A stretch of 64,000 bases of DNA, taken from the NCBI GenBank assembly GCA_964605665.1, contig CAZSDP010000002.1, forward strand, positions 1-64,000, in the 5' to 3' direction. Every line of letters begins with the position of its first letter. Position 1 is the first letter of the stretch. This DNA comes from CAZSDP01 sp964605665. Lineage in GTDB: Bacteria > Planctomycetota > UBA8108 > UBA1146. Below, piece by piece: positions 42,502 to 52,144 of this stretch. The notes beneath the pieces were generated by a model. The model worked only from the letters and a program-made list of their open reading frames with translations. It was not told the origin of the DNA and did not search any database. Made by a program: the position numbers and the translations under genes.

Positions 42502-44754
42502 TTATCCGCCCTCGCTCGAAATGGTCAGCTCGGTTGTGAAGTCTGCGGTCACTTCGACCACCCTCTGCTCGATCGAAAATCCGATCTGCGCGGTGACCGA
42601 GTAGGTGGCAGGGATGAGTCCGGTAAAGTTGACCGTGCCATCTGCTCCGGTTCTAGCTTCCCGGATAGAGCCGGTTGAGTTGCTCAGTCTCACTCGGACT
42701 GCTGGAATCGGACTCCCACTCTCATTCTCGACGGTTACTCGGGCGACGCCACCAGAGGACAACTCGAAGTGAATCGGACCGTTGCCTCCTGGCTGCAAGG
42801 CGATCGAATCCTCGATCTCCGGGTAAGGGGGAGCGATCACATAAACTCGAAAACGATCCCCTCCGGTCGATGGGGGAAGGCGATCGATATAGAAGCTTCC
42901 ATCCTCGGCGACGACCACTCTCTCACCTCCGAGTAAGATGCCACTCGCAGAGTCTCTCCGTATCGGTGGAGCTCCAGGAAGATCGAGGACGATGGCTGCG
43001 GCATGGGGTGCGCTCCCCTGCGGCGTGGTGACGGTGCCTTCAAGGGTCGACTGCTCTCCAAGTTGGAGATCTCCATACTGCTCTTGGAGTGGAAGGCGAA
43101 GGTCAGGACACTCTTCTGCATTGATGACGAGTTCGAGAGCACCTGGCCAATTGGGGACACCAGACAGCGTGAAGACCCCGTCAGCTCCAGTGATCACTGA
43201 AGATTGGGCACCGAGCCATTGAAGCACCGACTGTCCGCCGCCAGACATCAGCTGGGAGAGAGACACCCAAACCTCTGCCCCCGCTGCGGGCCAACCATCG
43301 GGACCGACTAATCTGCCGCGGATTTCCAGCGTCGGTTGAAGCTGAATGTTGCGATTTGCACCTGCTAGCTGGGAGCTGGGAAACTCGCTCACTTCACCGT
43401 CCAGACGAGCGACGATGGTGCCTCTGCCTTTGTGAGTGAAGCGACCCTCTTCGTCGGCGGTGATCGATCGGGTTCCTTCTCCGAACAAGCCGCTTGAGAT
43501 GATGAGGAGCTCGGCGTGGGCGGCAGGTGAACCGTCCGATCGGACCACAAACCCTACGGTCGCTTCGAGTGGTTGCAGGCCGATCTCGATGGCGTCTTCT
43601 GGTGATTCCGCCGTGAGCTCAGGAATCTCGAGCCTTGAGATACTGGCTTCCTCGTATTGGTCTGCGGTCACCCGTATCGAGACGTCCTCCCCGGGAATCT
43701 GTAAGCGGGCGATCCCGTCAGGTCCACTGACCGCAGTCGAGAAACCGATGGGATTCACGGCATAGACTCTCGCGCCTTCAATCGGTTCACGACTTGTCGT
43801 GTCCTCGTCGACCACCTTCAAGAGGAGGGGTCGACCGACTTCGAGGGTGACCTGCACATCGTCGGTGGGGGGTGACAACGCCGGGATCAGGCTCCGAGCA
43901 AATCCGTTTGCGACGGCGGTGAGGATGTATCGGCGTGGCTCGAGGCCTTCGAACAGAAACGAGCCATCCCGAGCGGTGGAGGTCGAGTGGTTGTGATAGT
44001 GACGGCCAGGGAGTTCTCCTCGTAGTTTGTCGAGAAGAGAAACCGTCGCGTTTGCAACGGGGGTGCCCTGCTTGTCGATCACGAATCCGCTGAGGTGGAG
44101 CCCACCTCCCAGAACGACGAGAACGTTTACGAGGGGGGAACGGGGAGACAGCCGATATGGGCCCTCAACGGCGCGTGCCAAGAGGGGGCTCGACGCCTCC
44201 AAGCGATAGTCTCCCGGTTCCTCCACTTCGATGGTGAAGCGGCCATATTGGTCGGTTGTTGTTTGCCCGGCCGAGAGATCATCTGCGGAAGGGGACTCTG
44301 ACCGACTGGATTGCACCGTATCGAGATTACGGATCATCTGTTCGAACGCGCCGCCACTCACCTTGGTTCTGCGGTGACGAAATAGCTCGATGGTGACCGA
44401 TCTCAGGCCGGCTCCATCTGCACTGACCACCGTTCCTTCGACCAGGTAGACGATCGGTGACTCGCTTTCGGCGCTCTCTTCGCCCGGGGCCTCGATCGCA
44501 TCGGAGGTCTCTTGTTCAGGGGGTTCTAGGGATGGTTCTTCTGCGGGTGGGGGGCTGTTGGAAGGGAGACTGTTGGAGCTTGAGGCGGGCGGAGAGTGTG
44601 CCTTCTCTGAATTCGGGTCGACATCACTCGGGAACTCTGAGGTGTTTCGTGACTCGAGCTGACGATCTTGGTCACTGGGATCGAGAAGTAGCCAGCCACT
44701 CAAGATCAGGAAGAGGGCGAGGAGGACGGCGACCCACCAGGGACGAGTGTTCAT
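42502..44754 (-). CDS. Membrane-anchored protein with about seven carboxypeptidase-regulatory-like repeats
   Basis: 750 residues. A single N-terminal transmembrane helix (7-25, VAVLLALFLILSGWLLL) is followed by an acidic/Pro/Ser-rich linker (30-95). Then come about seven beta-sandwich repeats of the CarboxypepD_reg type, each opening like G-T-V-x-S-A-D-G-A-G-L or G-F-V-x-x-x-G-x-P-V-A-N-A (near 105, 205, 310, 400, 480, 575 and 680). No enzyme motif; probably a periplasmic or surface spacer/adhesion protein. Same repeat family as 20103-21827 but without the dockerin-like tail. Confidence 0.8.
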   Translation of the reverse strand: MNTRPWWVAVLLALFLILSGWLLLDPSDQDRQLESRNTSEFPSDVDPNSEKAHSPPASSSNSLPSNSPPPAEEPSLEPPEQETSDAIEAPGEESAESESPIVYLVEGTVVSADGAGLRSVTIELFRHRRTKVSGGAFEQMIRNLDTVQSSRSESPSADDLSAGQTTTDQYGRFTIEVEEPGDYRLEASSPLLARAVEGPYRLSPRSPLVNVLVVLGGGLHLSGFVIDKQGTPVANATVSLLDKLRGELPGRHYHNHSTSTARDGSFLFEGLEPRRYILTAVANGFARSLIPALSPPTDDVQVTLEVGRPLLLKVVDEDTTSREPIEGARVYAVNPIGFSTAVSGPDGIARLQIPGEDVSIRVTADQYEEASISRLEIPELTAESPEDAIEIGLQPLEATVGFVVRSDGSPAAHAELLIISSGLFGEGTRSITADEEGRFTHKGRGTIVARLDGEVSEFPSSQLAGANRNIQLQPTLEIRGRLVGPDGWPAAGAEVWVSLSQLMSGGGQSVLQWLGAQSSVITGADGVFTLSGVPNWPGALELVINAEECPDLRLPLQEQYGDLQLGEQSTLEGTVTTPQGSAPHAAAIVLDLPGAPPIRRDSASGILLGGERVVVAEDGSFYIDRLPPSTGGDRFRVYVIAPPYPEIEDSIALQPGGNGPIHFELSSGGVARVTVENESGSPIPAVRVRLSNSTGSIREARTGADGTVNFTGLIPATYSVTAQIGFSIEQRVVEVTADFTTELTISSEGG

Positions 44755-44875
44755 CTCGCTCCTTTCACCAGGATTCAGTTACTGGCGGGTCCAGTAAGTA
44801 GATCGTTCGCGGATCTGGTTACCGAAATCGGCTGGTGCTATCGATCTCTCGACGCATCAGTGGCGGAGTCGTTGA

Positions 44876-45541
44876 TCAAGGCAAAGTGTCACGGAAGACC
44901 CGTTCTGAAGCGGGAAAGCGACCGGGGTTGATCGGGACCTCCTGGGGATGCCCAATCGGCAAGAGCACAGCGATCGCGATGTTTTCCTGATCTGCGACGC
45001 CGATAATCTTCTTCACTTCTGATTCGAGGTATCCGTTCATGAAGGTCGATCCGAGCCCGACACTTTGAGCGGCCAATGCGGTGTGAGTTGCAGCGATCAT
45101 GGCGTCTTTGATGGCGTACTCCCGCAGTAGGCCATGCTCGCGGAGTGCCTGCTGCGATTGCGGAGCGACATTCATGGCGATCTCGCAATACGCATCGGGC
45201 CAAGCTCCTGCCGACCGAGCTTGCTCGACCATCGGGCTCAGATCCTCTTCCCAGGCATCGATGTCCGTGGCGAACACAAAGGTCACAGGTGCCTCGATGA
45301 TCTGTGGTTGTCGAAACGCTGCTTGGTGTAGTTCCCGTCGCTTTTCTTCGCTCTGAACGAGGACGATGCGCCACGGTTGGAAGTTCCAACTACTCGGGGC
45401 CGCGAGGGTCCAGTTGACCAGCTGGTCGAGAATCTGCGGATCGATCGGGTCGGGGTGGAAGTGCTTCACCGAGCGTCGGACTTCAATCGCCTCACCGACT
45501 GAAAGGGGAGATTCCAAAGAGGGAGAACCTTCACTTTGCAT
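44876..45541 (-). CDS. Nitroreductase-family FMN oxidoreductase
   Basis: 221 residues. The family opening is clear: AIEVRRSVKHFHPDPID with the Arg-Arg-Ser phosphate-binding segment, then APSSWNFQPWRIVLV; later MIAATHTALAAQSVGLGSTFMNGY and the C-terminal LLPIGHP. Members use FMN and NAD(P)H to reduce nitro compounds, quinones or flavins; the substrate here is unknown. It starts 3 nt after the thiolase stop, so they are co-transcribed; the order suggests a linked role, not shown by sequence. Confidence 0.86.
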   Translation of the reverse strand: MQSEGSPSLESPLSVGEAIEVRRSVKHFHPDPIDPQILDQLVNWTLAAPSSWNFQPWRIVLVQSEEKRRELHQAAFRQPQIIEAPVTFVFATDIDAWEEDLSPMVEQARSAGAWPDAYCEIAMNVAPQSQQALREHGLLREYAIKDAMIAATHTALAAQSVGLGSTFMNGYLESEVKKIIGVADQENIAIAVLLPIGHPQEVPINPGRFPASERVFRDTLP

Positions 45542-45544
45542 CGC

Positions 45545-46807
45545 TCAGCTTCTCTTTCGGTAGAGGGTCACCACCGAGGTTCGATCGTCACCACCCATGT
45601 TTGCGGCGATGCCCGTTTCGGGGGGAGTCGACATTTGGTAGTCCCCGCAAAGACCATTCATCTGCCGATAGATTTCGAAGGCTTGTTTGACCCCTGTTGC
45701 GCCAACCGGGTGTCCAAAAGCGATCAGGCCACCGCCAGTGTTGATGGGAATAGACCCGTCGATTTGGGAGTTTCCATCGGCGGCGAATCGAATCCCTTCC
45801 CCCGGGGGGCAGAATCCAAGCGCTTCACTGATGAGAACCTCGGTGATACTGAAGCAATCGTGTACCTCGGCAACTTGGACGTCTTGACCATTCCACCCCG
45901 CAGAGGTGAATGCCTGATTCGCAGCAGCTTCGGTGACCTCCATTTTGGTGTAGTCGTTGACTCTTCCGAGGGGTCCTGCCGCAACTCCGTAACCGACAAT
46001 TTCCACTGCGCCGTCGTTCCCCTTCTTGATCAAGTCGAGCCCTTCTTCCGATGCGAGGAGTACCGCGCAGGCTCCATCGGAAACTTGTGAGCAATCGCTG
46101 ACCTTGAGCCAGTCTCTGAACTCTGGGTTACTGAGGAAGGTTGGATTTTTGTCGGAGACGTTCGCTGCTTGTTCGGTGGTCATGGTGACATTTCGCATGT
46201 GTGCATTGGGGTTGCGATTCGCATTGCCATACGCCTTGGCGACGATGGTGGCGAGATCAGCGGGTTCACCCCCGAACTTCTCCATGTATGCCTTGGTACG
46301 CCGAGCGAACATGCAGGGGAAGGTAAAGGGATCGAGCTCCCTTTCCTTTTCGTAGTGCGCGGCTCTGGCGAGAAAGTCCGCGCCGTCTTTGGCGTTGTAG
46401 GTGGTTTGTATCTCTGCACCGGCGACGAGGACGAGATTGGCGCCGCTTGCGATCGCTTCAATTCCGGAATAGAGGGCAAGCCCTCCGGAGGCGCACGCAC
46501 CCTCGACCCGGTGGAACGGTTTTCCGGCAAAACCGGGATCCGCCGCGGCGAGCATCGAGCCGAGGTGGCCCTGGTTGACGAAGCACTCGCCCACGAAGTT
46601 ACCGATCACTCCTCGATCGATCGCCGATCCCGGAACTCCAGCTGCATCGAGCGTTTCGCCGACCACTTGTCCGATCAGATCTTCCAAGGTCGGATTTTCC
46701 CGCTTTCCGAACTCGGGATGGCCTTTCCAGATGAAGTCTGGGTGGAATTTCCCGATGAAGGGGGTGATCGAACCAGCGACGAGATACACGCTGCGCTGCG
46801 GTTTCAT
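45545..46807 (-). CDS. Thiolase-family acyltransferase (SCP2/acetyl-CoA acetyltransferase-like)
   Basis: 420 residues. Catalytic elements: Cys in VEGACASGG near 105, AEVHDCFSITE near 315 and NTGGGLIAFGHPVGATG near 365, the pattern of the SCP2-type thiolase branch. It would join or cleave acyl-CoA thioesters. ATG 46807 is chosen (AGAGAGAG about 6 nt upstream) over a GTG or ATG 75 nt earlier because the family N-terminus begins at SVYLVAGSITPF. It could in principle serve the beta-oxidation steps after Box ring cleavage but lies 33 kb away. Confidence 0.87.
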   Translation of the reverse strand: MKPQRSVYLVAGSITPFIGKFHPDFIWKGHPEFGKRENPTLEDLIGQVVGETLDAAGVPGSAIDRGVIGNFVGECFVNQGHLGSMLAAADPGFAGKPFHRVEGACASGGLALYSGIEAIASGANLVLVAGAEIQTTYNAKDGADFLARAAHYEKERELDPFTFPCMFARRTKAYMEKFGGEPADLATIVAKAYGNANRNPNAHMRNVTMTTEQAANVSDKNPTFLSNPEFRDWLKVSDCSQVSDGACAVLLASEEGLDLIKKGNDGAVEIVGYGVAAGPLGRVNDYTKMEVTEAAANQAFTSAGWNGQDVQVAEVHDCFSITEVLISEALGFCPPGEGIRFAADGNSQIDGSIPINTGGGLIAFGHPVGATGVKQAFEIYRQMNGLCGDYQMSTPPETGIAANMGGDDRTSVVTLYRKRS

Positions 46808-47552
46808 GGTGACTCTCTCTATTTTTGGAGCTCGTTTTGCTTCGTCTTTCTCACCGTCCCTCATGGGAGGGCCGATGACCACCCTTCTTTCGGAGTCTTT
46901 CGGAAGGATTCAACGCTGGAAGGCCTGAAATGAGACTCAAAAGGTGAGGAACTGGTCGATTTAAGGCTTCGCAAGTGATTGAAAGACACGATGTTCGGTA
47001 GATTTTCGGGTTGAGCGTTGATGTTCGGTTTTTGTTCGGGTAGCTTCGGAAACTCAGGGCCACCGACCGAGGTGACCGACCGAGGTGACCGACCGAACCG
47101 GCGGCACAAAAAACCGGCGGGACAGCAGCTTCATGAGCAGCAGGCAAAAGCCAGTGCCAAAAAACAGTGCGACCTGAGAGAGGCTAATCATGAACGATCG
47201 AAGATCAATGCAGACTCGATCGAATCCTGAGAAAGGCGCACTGGTTGATCTGCGAGGGGCCCAGGCTCAGCAGAAAACGAGAATGTCCCGCTTTGCGGGG
47301 GAAAACGAACAAAGAGATCAACTGAATCCATCCGTAGCCAACGTCGGATACCCAAGCCACCCTAATCGCTCTGCCATAGCCAGCCAGCAATGGAGCGTGA
47401 AAGGGGGAGGGAAAGAGCGGATCTCCGAACCTCAGGTGAGGGTTCCGACCGGCTGCAATGGACAACATGACGCTGATTGCTCAAGGAAGACAGACGCCAT
47501 CGAGAGATCGGTCCGGGGATAGCGAAAGCGTCGCGGACCAAATCGATGGACG
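46808..47552. other. Intergenic region with 13-bp tandem repeat
   Basis: ACCGACCGAGGTG occurs at 47062-47074 and 47075-47087, with a partial third copy to 47100. Upstream, TGTTCGG-type words recur (46990-47040). One possible small ORF (47190-47522) lies in the 3' half. No terminator or RNA gene was recognised. Confidence 0.6.
47190..47522 (+). CDS. Possible small hypothetical protein
   Basis: 110 codons with a usable ribosome-binding site (GAGAGG about 8 nt before ATG). The product is polar (Asn, Gln, Arg, Ser-rich), has no recognisable domain and uses codons such as AGG and ATA that are rare in neighbouring genes. It could equally be non-coding; retained at low confidence because it directly precedes the repeat-rich gene on the same strand. 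Confidence 0.22.
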   Translation: MNDRRSMQTRSNPEKGALVDLRGAQAQQKTRMSRFAGENEQRDQLNPSVANVGYPSHPNRSAIASQQWSVKGGGKERISEPQVRVPTGCNGQHDADCSRKTDAIERSVRG

Positions 47553-49009
47553 ATGACTCCCGAAAATTTTCTACGGAAAATTGAGAGCGGAGCGATCGAA
47601 TTCCGAGAACGTGACGTTGGTGCGAGTAAATCGAAAGAAGATCGCCATCCAACGACGCTCTTCCAACGAAGAGCAATTTCGACGGGAGGGGCCCAACGCC
47701 GCGGACCCCTCCCCGCAGGAAGAAAAGAGGGCGGATCGATGAGACCGCTACAGTCATGGCCAGCCCAAAGGGCGCAACGTGAAATCTCACAGCGTGAAAT
47801 CTCACAGCGTGAAATCTCACAGCGTGNNNNNNNNNNNNNNNNNNNNNNNNNNNNNNNNNNNNNNNNNNNNNNNNNNNNNNNNNNNNNNNNNNNNNNNNNN
47901 NNNNNNNNNNNNNNNNNNNNNNNNNNCGTGAAATCTCACAGCGTGAAATCTCACAGCGTGAAATCTCACAGCGTGGAGTTTCTCAGAGAACGAAAGAACC
48001 TTCACAGAATCAAAATTCTGAAGGAACGTCATACAACGGTGAACTTTTCCCGGAAGACAATCGGGAAAAGACTCTCCGCCCCCGAGATCTCCATCCTCAG
48101 CAGGTAAAGCTCCGTAATTCTGGGGGCGAGTCACCGGCGAAATCGAGCAAGAAACAAGCTGTCGAGAGCCTCCATGGCCCGCTGGCTCGGGCGATGCGGG
48201 AATTGACCCAAGCTCCGGCGGTGATGTCGAGGATGACCTCACGCCGAAAAGCACAAAAGGAACGTCTCCAGTCCGATCTCCAGCGGAGTTCTTCACCAAA
48301 TTGGAACCCAGAGAAAACGGGAAGAAAGAGCCAAGGAGATGGAGGGAATCGATACTCCCATGTGGAGTCGATCACCACTTCGAGAACCGGTTCTAGCGCC
48401 GCGTCAAAGGTCGGAGCCTCTCCACGAGCGAAAACTGGACGACAACTGTCGCTTCAATTCGATCGAGTTGTCGACTCGGTTCGGAGTTTTGAGTCGGTTC
48501 AGGGTTCTGAGTCGGTTCAGGGTTCTGGCTCTGTTCAGGGCTCTGATATGGGCGAACAAACTCCCGAAACAGCGACTGCAACTCCCGCAACAGCGACTGC
48601 AACTCCCGCAACAGCGACTGCAACTCCCGCAACAGCGACTGCAACTCCCGCAACAGCGACCTGGCGCGTTTCCCCGCGCGCCGGGTCGCTCTCACCTCTC
48701 GTCGAACCCGGTGACGTCGCTGACAGTCTCGGCGATCGAGGTGAGGGAGCGCTTCAACGAGTTCAACGGGCGTTGGAAGGAACCTATCGCTGTCTTCGAG
48801 AGTTTGCGGTACCCGCCACTTCGCAATCGCCATTGCTCTCATCGACCCACTGTGCAAGATCGGGGGAGAGAAGAGAGTGCGCACTCACCGGATTCGATGA
48901 TTCAGGATTCGGTGAAGAGGTTCTTGAGCGCTCGTTGATCGGCTGGGGGGAGCAACTGGCGGTGTGGGTCGGAGCGCTTCTTCTTTTGGCGATCACATTT
49001 GTTGGATAG
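47553..49009 (+). CDS. Repeat-rich, probably tail-anchored protein, interrupted by an assembly gap
   Basis: Before the gap, the frame from ATG 47553 reads through 75 codons into Arg-Glu-Ile-Ser-Gln repeats (47778 on). After the 100-N gap the same five-residue repeat continues, in a different frame only because the gap length is a placeholder, and stays open to 49009. So one gene spans the gap, its repeat number unknown. Past the gap: a polar, Ser/Gln/Lys-rich region, S-V-Q-G-S repeats (48490-48543), five T-P-A-T-A-T-A heptads (48560-48664), a short helical part and a hydrophobic C-terminal helix at the last ~20 residues (LAVWVGALLLLAITFVG), as in tail-anchored proteins. No known domain. It ends 122 nt before lexA. 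The start codon has a weak ribosome-binding site. Confidence 0.55.
47778..47986 (+). repeat. 15-bp in-frame tandem repeat (Arg-Glu-Ile-Ser-Gln), spanning a gap
   Basis: CGTGAAATCTCACAG at 47778, 47793, 47808 and 47823 (cut by the gap), then at 47927, 47942, 47957 and a degenerate copy at 47972-47986. Identical units on both sides show the gap is an unresolved stretch of the same array. Confidence 0.92.
47827..47926. other. Assembly gap (100 N) inside a coding repeat
   Basis: Exactly 100 N flanked on both sides by the same 15-bp unit; true length unknown but should be a multiple of 3 when joined. Confidence 0.95.
48490..48664 (+). repeat. 18-bp and 21-bp in-frame tandem repeats in the same gene
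   Basis: Three 18-bp units GAGTCGGTTCAGGGTTCT (48490, 48508, variant at 48526) and five 21-bp units beginning ACTCCCGCAACAGCGACTG (48560, 48581, 48602, 48623, 48644). All periods are multiples of 3, which supports the frame being coding. Confidence 0.9.
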
Positions 49010-49011
49010 AG

Positions 49012-49039
49012 GGTTCGTTCTGGCAAGGAACCGCGAACC
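49012..49039. promoter_or_regulatory. Inverted repeat upstream of lexA
   Basis: GGTTCG (49012-49017) and CGAACC (49034-49039), 16 nt apart, starting 2 nt after the preceding stop and ending 92 nt before lexA. It may be a weak hairpin or an operator half-site pair. It does not match the classical GAAC-N4-GTTC LexA box spacing. Confidence 0.3.
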
Positions 49040-49131
49040 GAGTACGCACATTCAGGGTGCCCGACTTCACTCGGTGAAGAATCGTTGAGTGAAGTCTCAT
49101 TCCAGAGATCGAAAGATAGGTTTGTCATCTG

Positions 49132-49764
49132 ATGTTCTATACAGACCGACAGCTCGCGATCATGGAGTTCTTGCAGAGGTTTCGCCGAATGTCGGGAAAG
49201 TCCCCGACCCTGAGTGAAATCGCGGAGCATTTTCAGGTTTCGAAAGTCACGATTCACGATCACATCCGGCAGCTTGAATTGAAGGGAGCGGTACGAAAGG
49301 CTCCACACCGAGCACGTGCATTGGAAATCCTCGATCGCGACTATCTAGATCCTGACCCGTCTGAAGAACCTCTCGAAGGGCGTCTTCCGGTCAATGTCTT
49401 GGGGAAAATCGCTGCAGGTCAACCGATCGATGCCATCGAGAACCCTGAATCGATCGATCTCGCCGATCTTTTACCGATGGGGCGTGATCACTATGCCCTT
49501 CAGGTTTCGGGGGAATCGATGATCGATGATGGAATTCACGATGGCGACCTCGTTCTCGTCGAGAGAAGAAGTACCGCCGATGACGGGGAGCTGGTTGTCG
49601 CCATTGTCGGTGAGGAAGAAGCGACGCTGAAGAAACTGTATCGAGAAAAACAGGACGGTGAATCTGTTTATCGACTGCAACCTGCCAATGAGAAGTTGGA
49701 GCCGATTTACGTCGATTCTCTGGAGATTCGTGGAGTCGTGGTGGGGGTGGTCAGGAGATATTGA
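49132..49764 (+). CDS. lexA: LexA, SOS-response repressor/autoprotease
   Basis: 210 residues. Winged-helix DNA-binding domain at 1-70: YTDRQLAIMEFLQRF, SPTLSEIAEHFQVSKVTIHD in part. The self-cleavage site Ala95-Gly96 (KIAAGQP) is followed by the S24 peptidase domain with Ser129 (SGESM) and Lys167 (ATLKKL) as catalytic dyad. It represses DNA-damage genes until RecA-ssDNA triggers cleavage. The recognition helix (QVSKVTIHDHIRQL) differs from E. coli, so the operator is likely different. No obvious LexA box is seen upstream of its own start. Confidence 0.93.
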   Translation: MFYTDRQLAIMEFLQRFRRMSGKSPTLSEIAEHFQVSKVTIHDHIRQLELKGAVRKAPHRARALEILDRDYLDPDPSEEPLEGRLPVNVLGKIAAGQPIDAIENPESIDLADLLPMGRDHYALQVSGESMIDDGIHDGDLVLVERRSTADDGELVVAIVGEEEATLKKLYREKQDGESVYRLQPANEKLEPIYVDSLEIRGVVVGVVRRY

Positions 49765-49810
49765 TCTCTTGCGTCGGCTCTGAGCTCGTTTCTTATGAAT
49801 GGTCGCACGC

Positions 49811-50016
49811 TTTAGCAGGCGGTGTCATTTAGCAGGCGGTGTCATTTAGCAGGCGGTGTCATTTAGCAGGCGGTGTCATTTANNNNNNNNNNNNNNNNNN
49901 NNNNNNNNNNNNNNNNNNNNNNNNNNNNNNNNNNNNNNNNNNNNNNNNNNNNNNNNNNNNNNNNNNNNNNNNNNNNNNNNNNTTTAGCAGGCGGTGTCCT
50001 TTAGCAGGTGGTGTTT
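49811..50016. repeat. 17-bp tandem repeat interrupted by an assembly gap, downstream of lexA
   Basis: TTTAGCAGGCGGTGTCA at 49811, 49828, 49845 and 49862, then a 100-N gap (49883-49982), then two diverged copies at 49983-49999 and 50000-50016. Each unit contains a TAG and the period is 17, so it is non-coding. Confidence 0.92.
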
Positions 50017-50556
50017 CAACTCCGTGCTCTTTGAATGCGGTGGAGTTGGTATTGAGTGCTTCCTCCTCTTCTAGACGGTGAATGGCCAGTGTTCACTTCA
50101 GGATTTCCTGGTTTGCGAGATCGATCATCGGCGCCTGTTGATTTCACCGTCACCAGGGCGATCTTGTGGAATCGACCGAGACTTCCCGACCTCTCTTCAT
50201 CTGCATTCTGCGGTGCTCATTCGGTCTATGATCACGACGATCCGACTTCGGAGCGCTGGGCACCGCTGCTCCTGATTTTTCGGATGATGGGAGCGGTTCG
50301 CCAGTAAACCGCGTTCTGTCAGCAAGACTCTACTTGTACTCCGCCTCTTTTCAGAGGAGAGTTGCTGCTCGTCGGTTCAAGATTCCTCAGTCGACATCGC
50401 TACAGCCATCGTTGTCAGGTGCAGAAGAGCAACTGTAAGGTGAGAGCTGGAGTATGCGTCCCTTGGAATTGGAGTCGATTCAAGGGGGGTGAGGGTCAAG
50501 AAGAGGGCGAGATGAACACGAATCGATCGTGCTGAGTATGACAGAAGGGGTTTCGA
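50017..50556. other. Intergenic region upstream of a vWA gene
   Basis: 540 nt; an 83-codon plus-strand ORF (50056-50307) shows no recognisable feature and is not called. AGAAGGGG at about 50543-50550 is the ribosome-binding site of the next gene. Nothing else stands out. Confidence 0.4.
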
Positions 50557-51951
50557 TTGTCAGTTCGTGAGCGTTGTGAGTGCGGTCGTGAAGTGACCGT
50601 ACGGCCACGAGAAGGACTCTATCTGGCGGGGGCCATTCTCTTCGGCATGACGATTTTGAATACGATTCTCCTCTTTGTCCTCTGGAGTGATTCGAAGCAG
50701 GAATCACCGATTGCAGAGCTGGATGAAGGCTCTTCTGCTCCTGTGGTATCGCCTCAGGGTGAATTCGACTCAGCAGGCGAACTCGAACAACAATCAGCAG
50801 CAAGCGAGACAGTCTTTGATAGGGAGACCTCTCCAATCATCTCCACGGAGGCGCGAGGAAATGCGAAGGAGGCTGACGATGTACTCGCAGCCACGGCGAA
50901 AGAGGTCTCTGTCGAAGAAGTAGCTGTGGCGCAGAAGATCGTTCTTCCTTCCCTCGAGTTGAGGTTGGCTCGCCCCCGTGGACTGGAGAGCTCCACCTTG
51001 GGGATTTTGCTCGAGAAAGATTGGGCAGGGCTCGATCGCACATTGATTTTGCTCGCTGCCGCCCGTTGGGGAGAGGGTCTTTCTCCTGGTGCGTTGGAGA
51101 TTCTGCGGCTGGAAACCCCTGCGTTGCTGGAAGCGCTCCAACGAACTGACGCCGAAGGCGATGAACTGATTCTCCGTCTTCAGGAGAGTGCTGTAGAGCG
51201 GGGAAGTGTCGACGCGGCGCTCGAGCAGAAGCGGCGAAGTGAATTGACGGCATTGGAGTTGCTTTGGAAATCACGTTGGAAGGGGATGATCGACCAACTT
51301 CGACAAGATCCGGGTGCTCCTTGGAGAGCTCAACTCGCTTCTACACTCGGTTCGGGCCCGGTCGACCTGGTCCTCTTGGTCGATCTCTCTCAGAGCATGG
51401 CGAAGGAGATTGAGGAGGCCCGCGTCGCACTGGAGCAGATGATTCCCGAGTTGCTCTCCTCGCCTGGCGATCTGCGGATGGGGTGGATCGGCTTTCGTGA
51501 CGAAGTGGTCGACCGGAACTCCCTCACTTCAGATGCTGAACTTCTCATCGAGTCTCTTACTCGCTGGCGCTGCGAGGGGGGAGGAGATGTGACGGAGTCT
51601 CTCGATGAGGCGCTCTTTGAGGCGTTTCGGGTGGGGGGCTTTTCTTGGAATGAGAAAGCTGAACATCGATTTGTCGTTCTAGGGGACGCTCCTCCCCCCT
51701 ACGACCGGATCGAGAGCATGCTCGAACTCGCACGGGCTGCTCATGCGTCACCGGAAAGGTATCGGATCGATCTTCTCGGGTTGATTCGGGAGAGGGATTT
51801 TCCGGAGATCCCTTCATTTCGTGATCTCGCCGAGGTGACGGGTGGCCGCTGTGTGTTGATCGAGGAGGGAGGCTTCACCCCGGAGCACCTCTGGTCGGTC
51901 ATGGTGGGGGAGAGTGGTCCCCGTTGGAAGAACGCGCCTGAGCGCCGTTGA
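50557..51951 (+). CDS. Membrane-anchored von Willebrand factor A protein
   Basis: 464 residues. A short Arg-rich N-terminus with a Cys-x-Cys (7-9) precedes a transmembrane helix (21-43). A Glu/Ser-rich linker (45-130) and helical region (140-260) lead to a vWA domain (268-450) whose MIDAS is DLSQS (276-280), with a conserved GGDVTESLDEAL near 350 supplying the Thr. Probably a periplasmic metal-dependent binding protein. TTG start, with AGAAGGGG about 7 nt upstream. A different architecture from the vWA protein at 38208. Confidence 0.8.
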   Translation: MSVRERCECGREVTVRPREGLYLAGAILFGMTILNTILLFVLWSDSKQESPIAELDEGSSAPVVSPQGEFDSAGELEQQSAASETVFDRETSPIISTEARGNAKEADDVLAATAKEVSVEEVAVAQKIVLPSLELRLARPRGLESSTLGILLEKDWAGLDRTLILLAAARWGEGLSPGALEILRLETPALLEALQRTDAEGDELILRLQESAVERGSVDAALEQKRRSELTALELLWKSRWKGMIDQLRQDPGAPWRAQLASTLGSGPVDLVLLVDLSQSMAKEIEEARVALEQMIPELLSSPGDLRMGWIGFRDEVVDRNSLTSDAELLIESLTRWRCEGGGDVTESLDEALFEAFRVGGFSWNEKAEHRFVVLGDAPPPYDRIESMLELARAAHASPERYRIDLLGLIRERDFPEIPSFRDLAEVTGGRCVLIEEGGFTPEHLWSVMVGESGPRWKNAPERR

Positions 51952-52144
51952 GGGGGAATCTGATCCTCTCGCTGGCGGGATAGGCGGTTGTGCCACCACT
52001 CCTTCTGCTCCTTTGCGGGCCAGGGTCCTCTCGGTATCTGCTTCGGTGGGGCGCTCCAGAAAGATCCCTCAGCCTGGACTCGATTCCAGGGCCCCCGCGA
52101 TGGTATCCTCTGATGTCGTCAGAGATCGCTATCTCACGTGATCG

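Noticed and set aside
46169..46933. Plus-strand ORF of 254 codons
   Set aside because: It is antisense to the thiolase, whose catalytic motifs are intact.
47778..50016. Repeat arrays as a possible CRISPR
   Set aside because: Units of 15-21 bp follow each other directly with no spacers, and no cas gene is in the window.
50056..50307. 83-codon plus-strand ORF
   Set aside because: No recognisable features; lies in the repeat-flanking intergenic region with no convincing ribosome-binding site.
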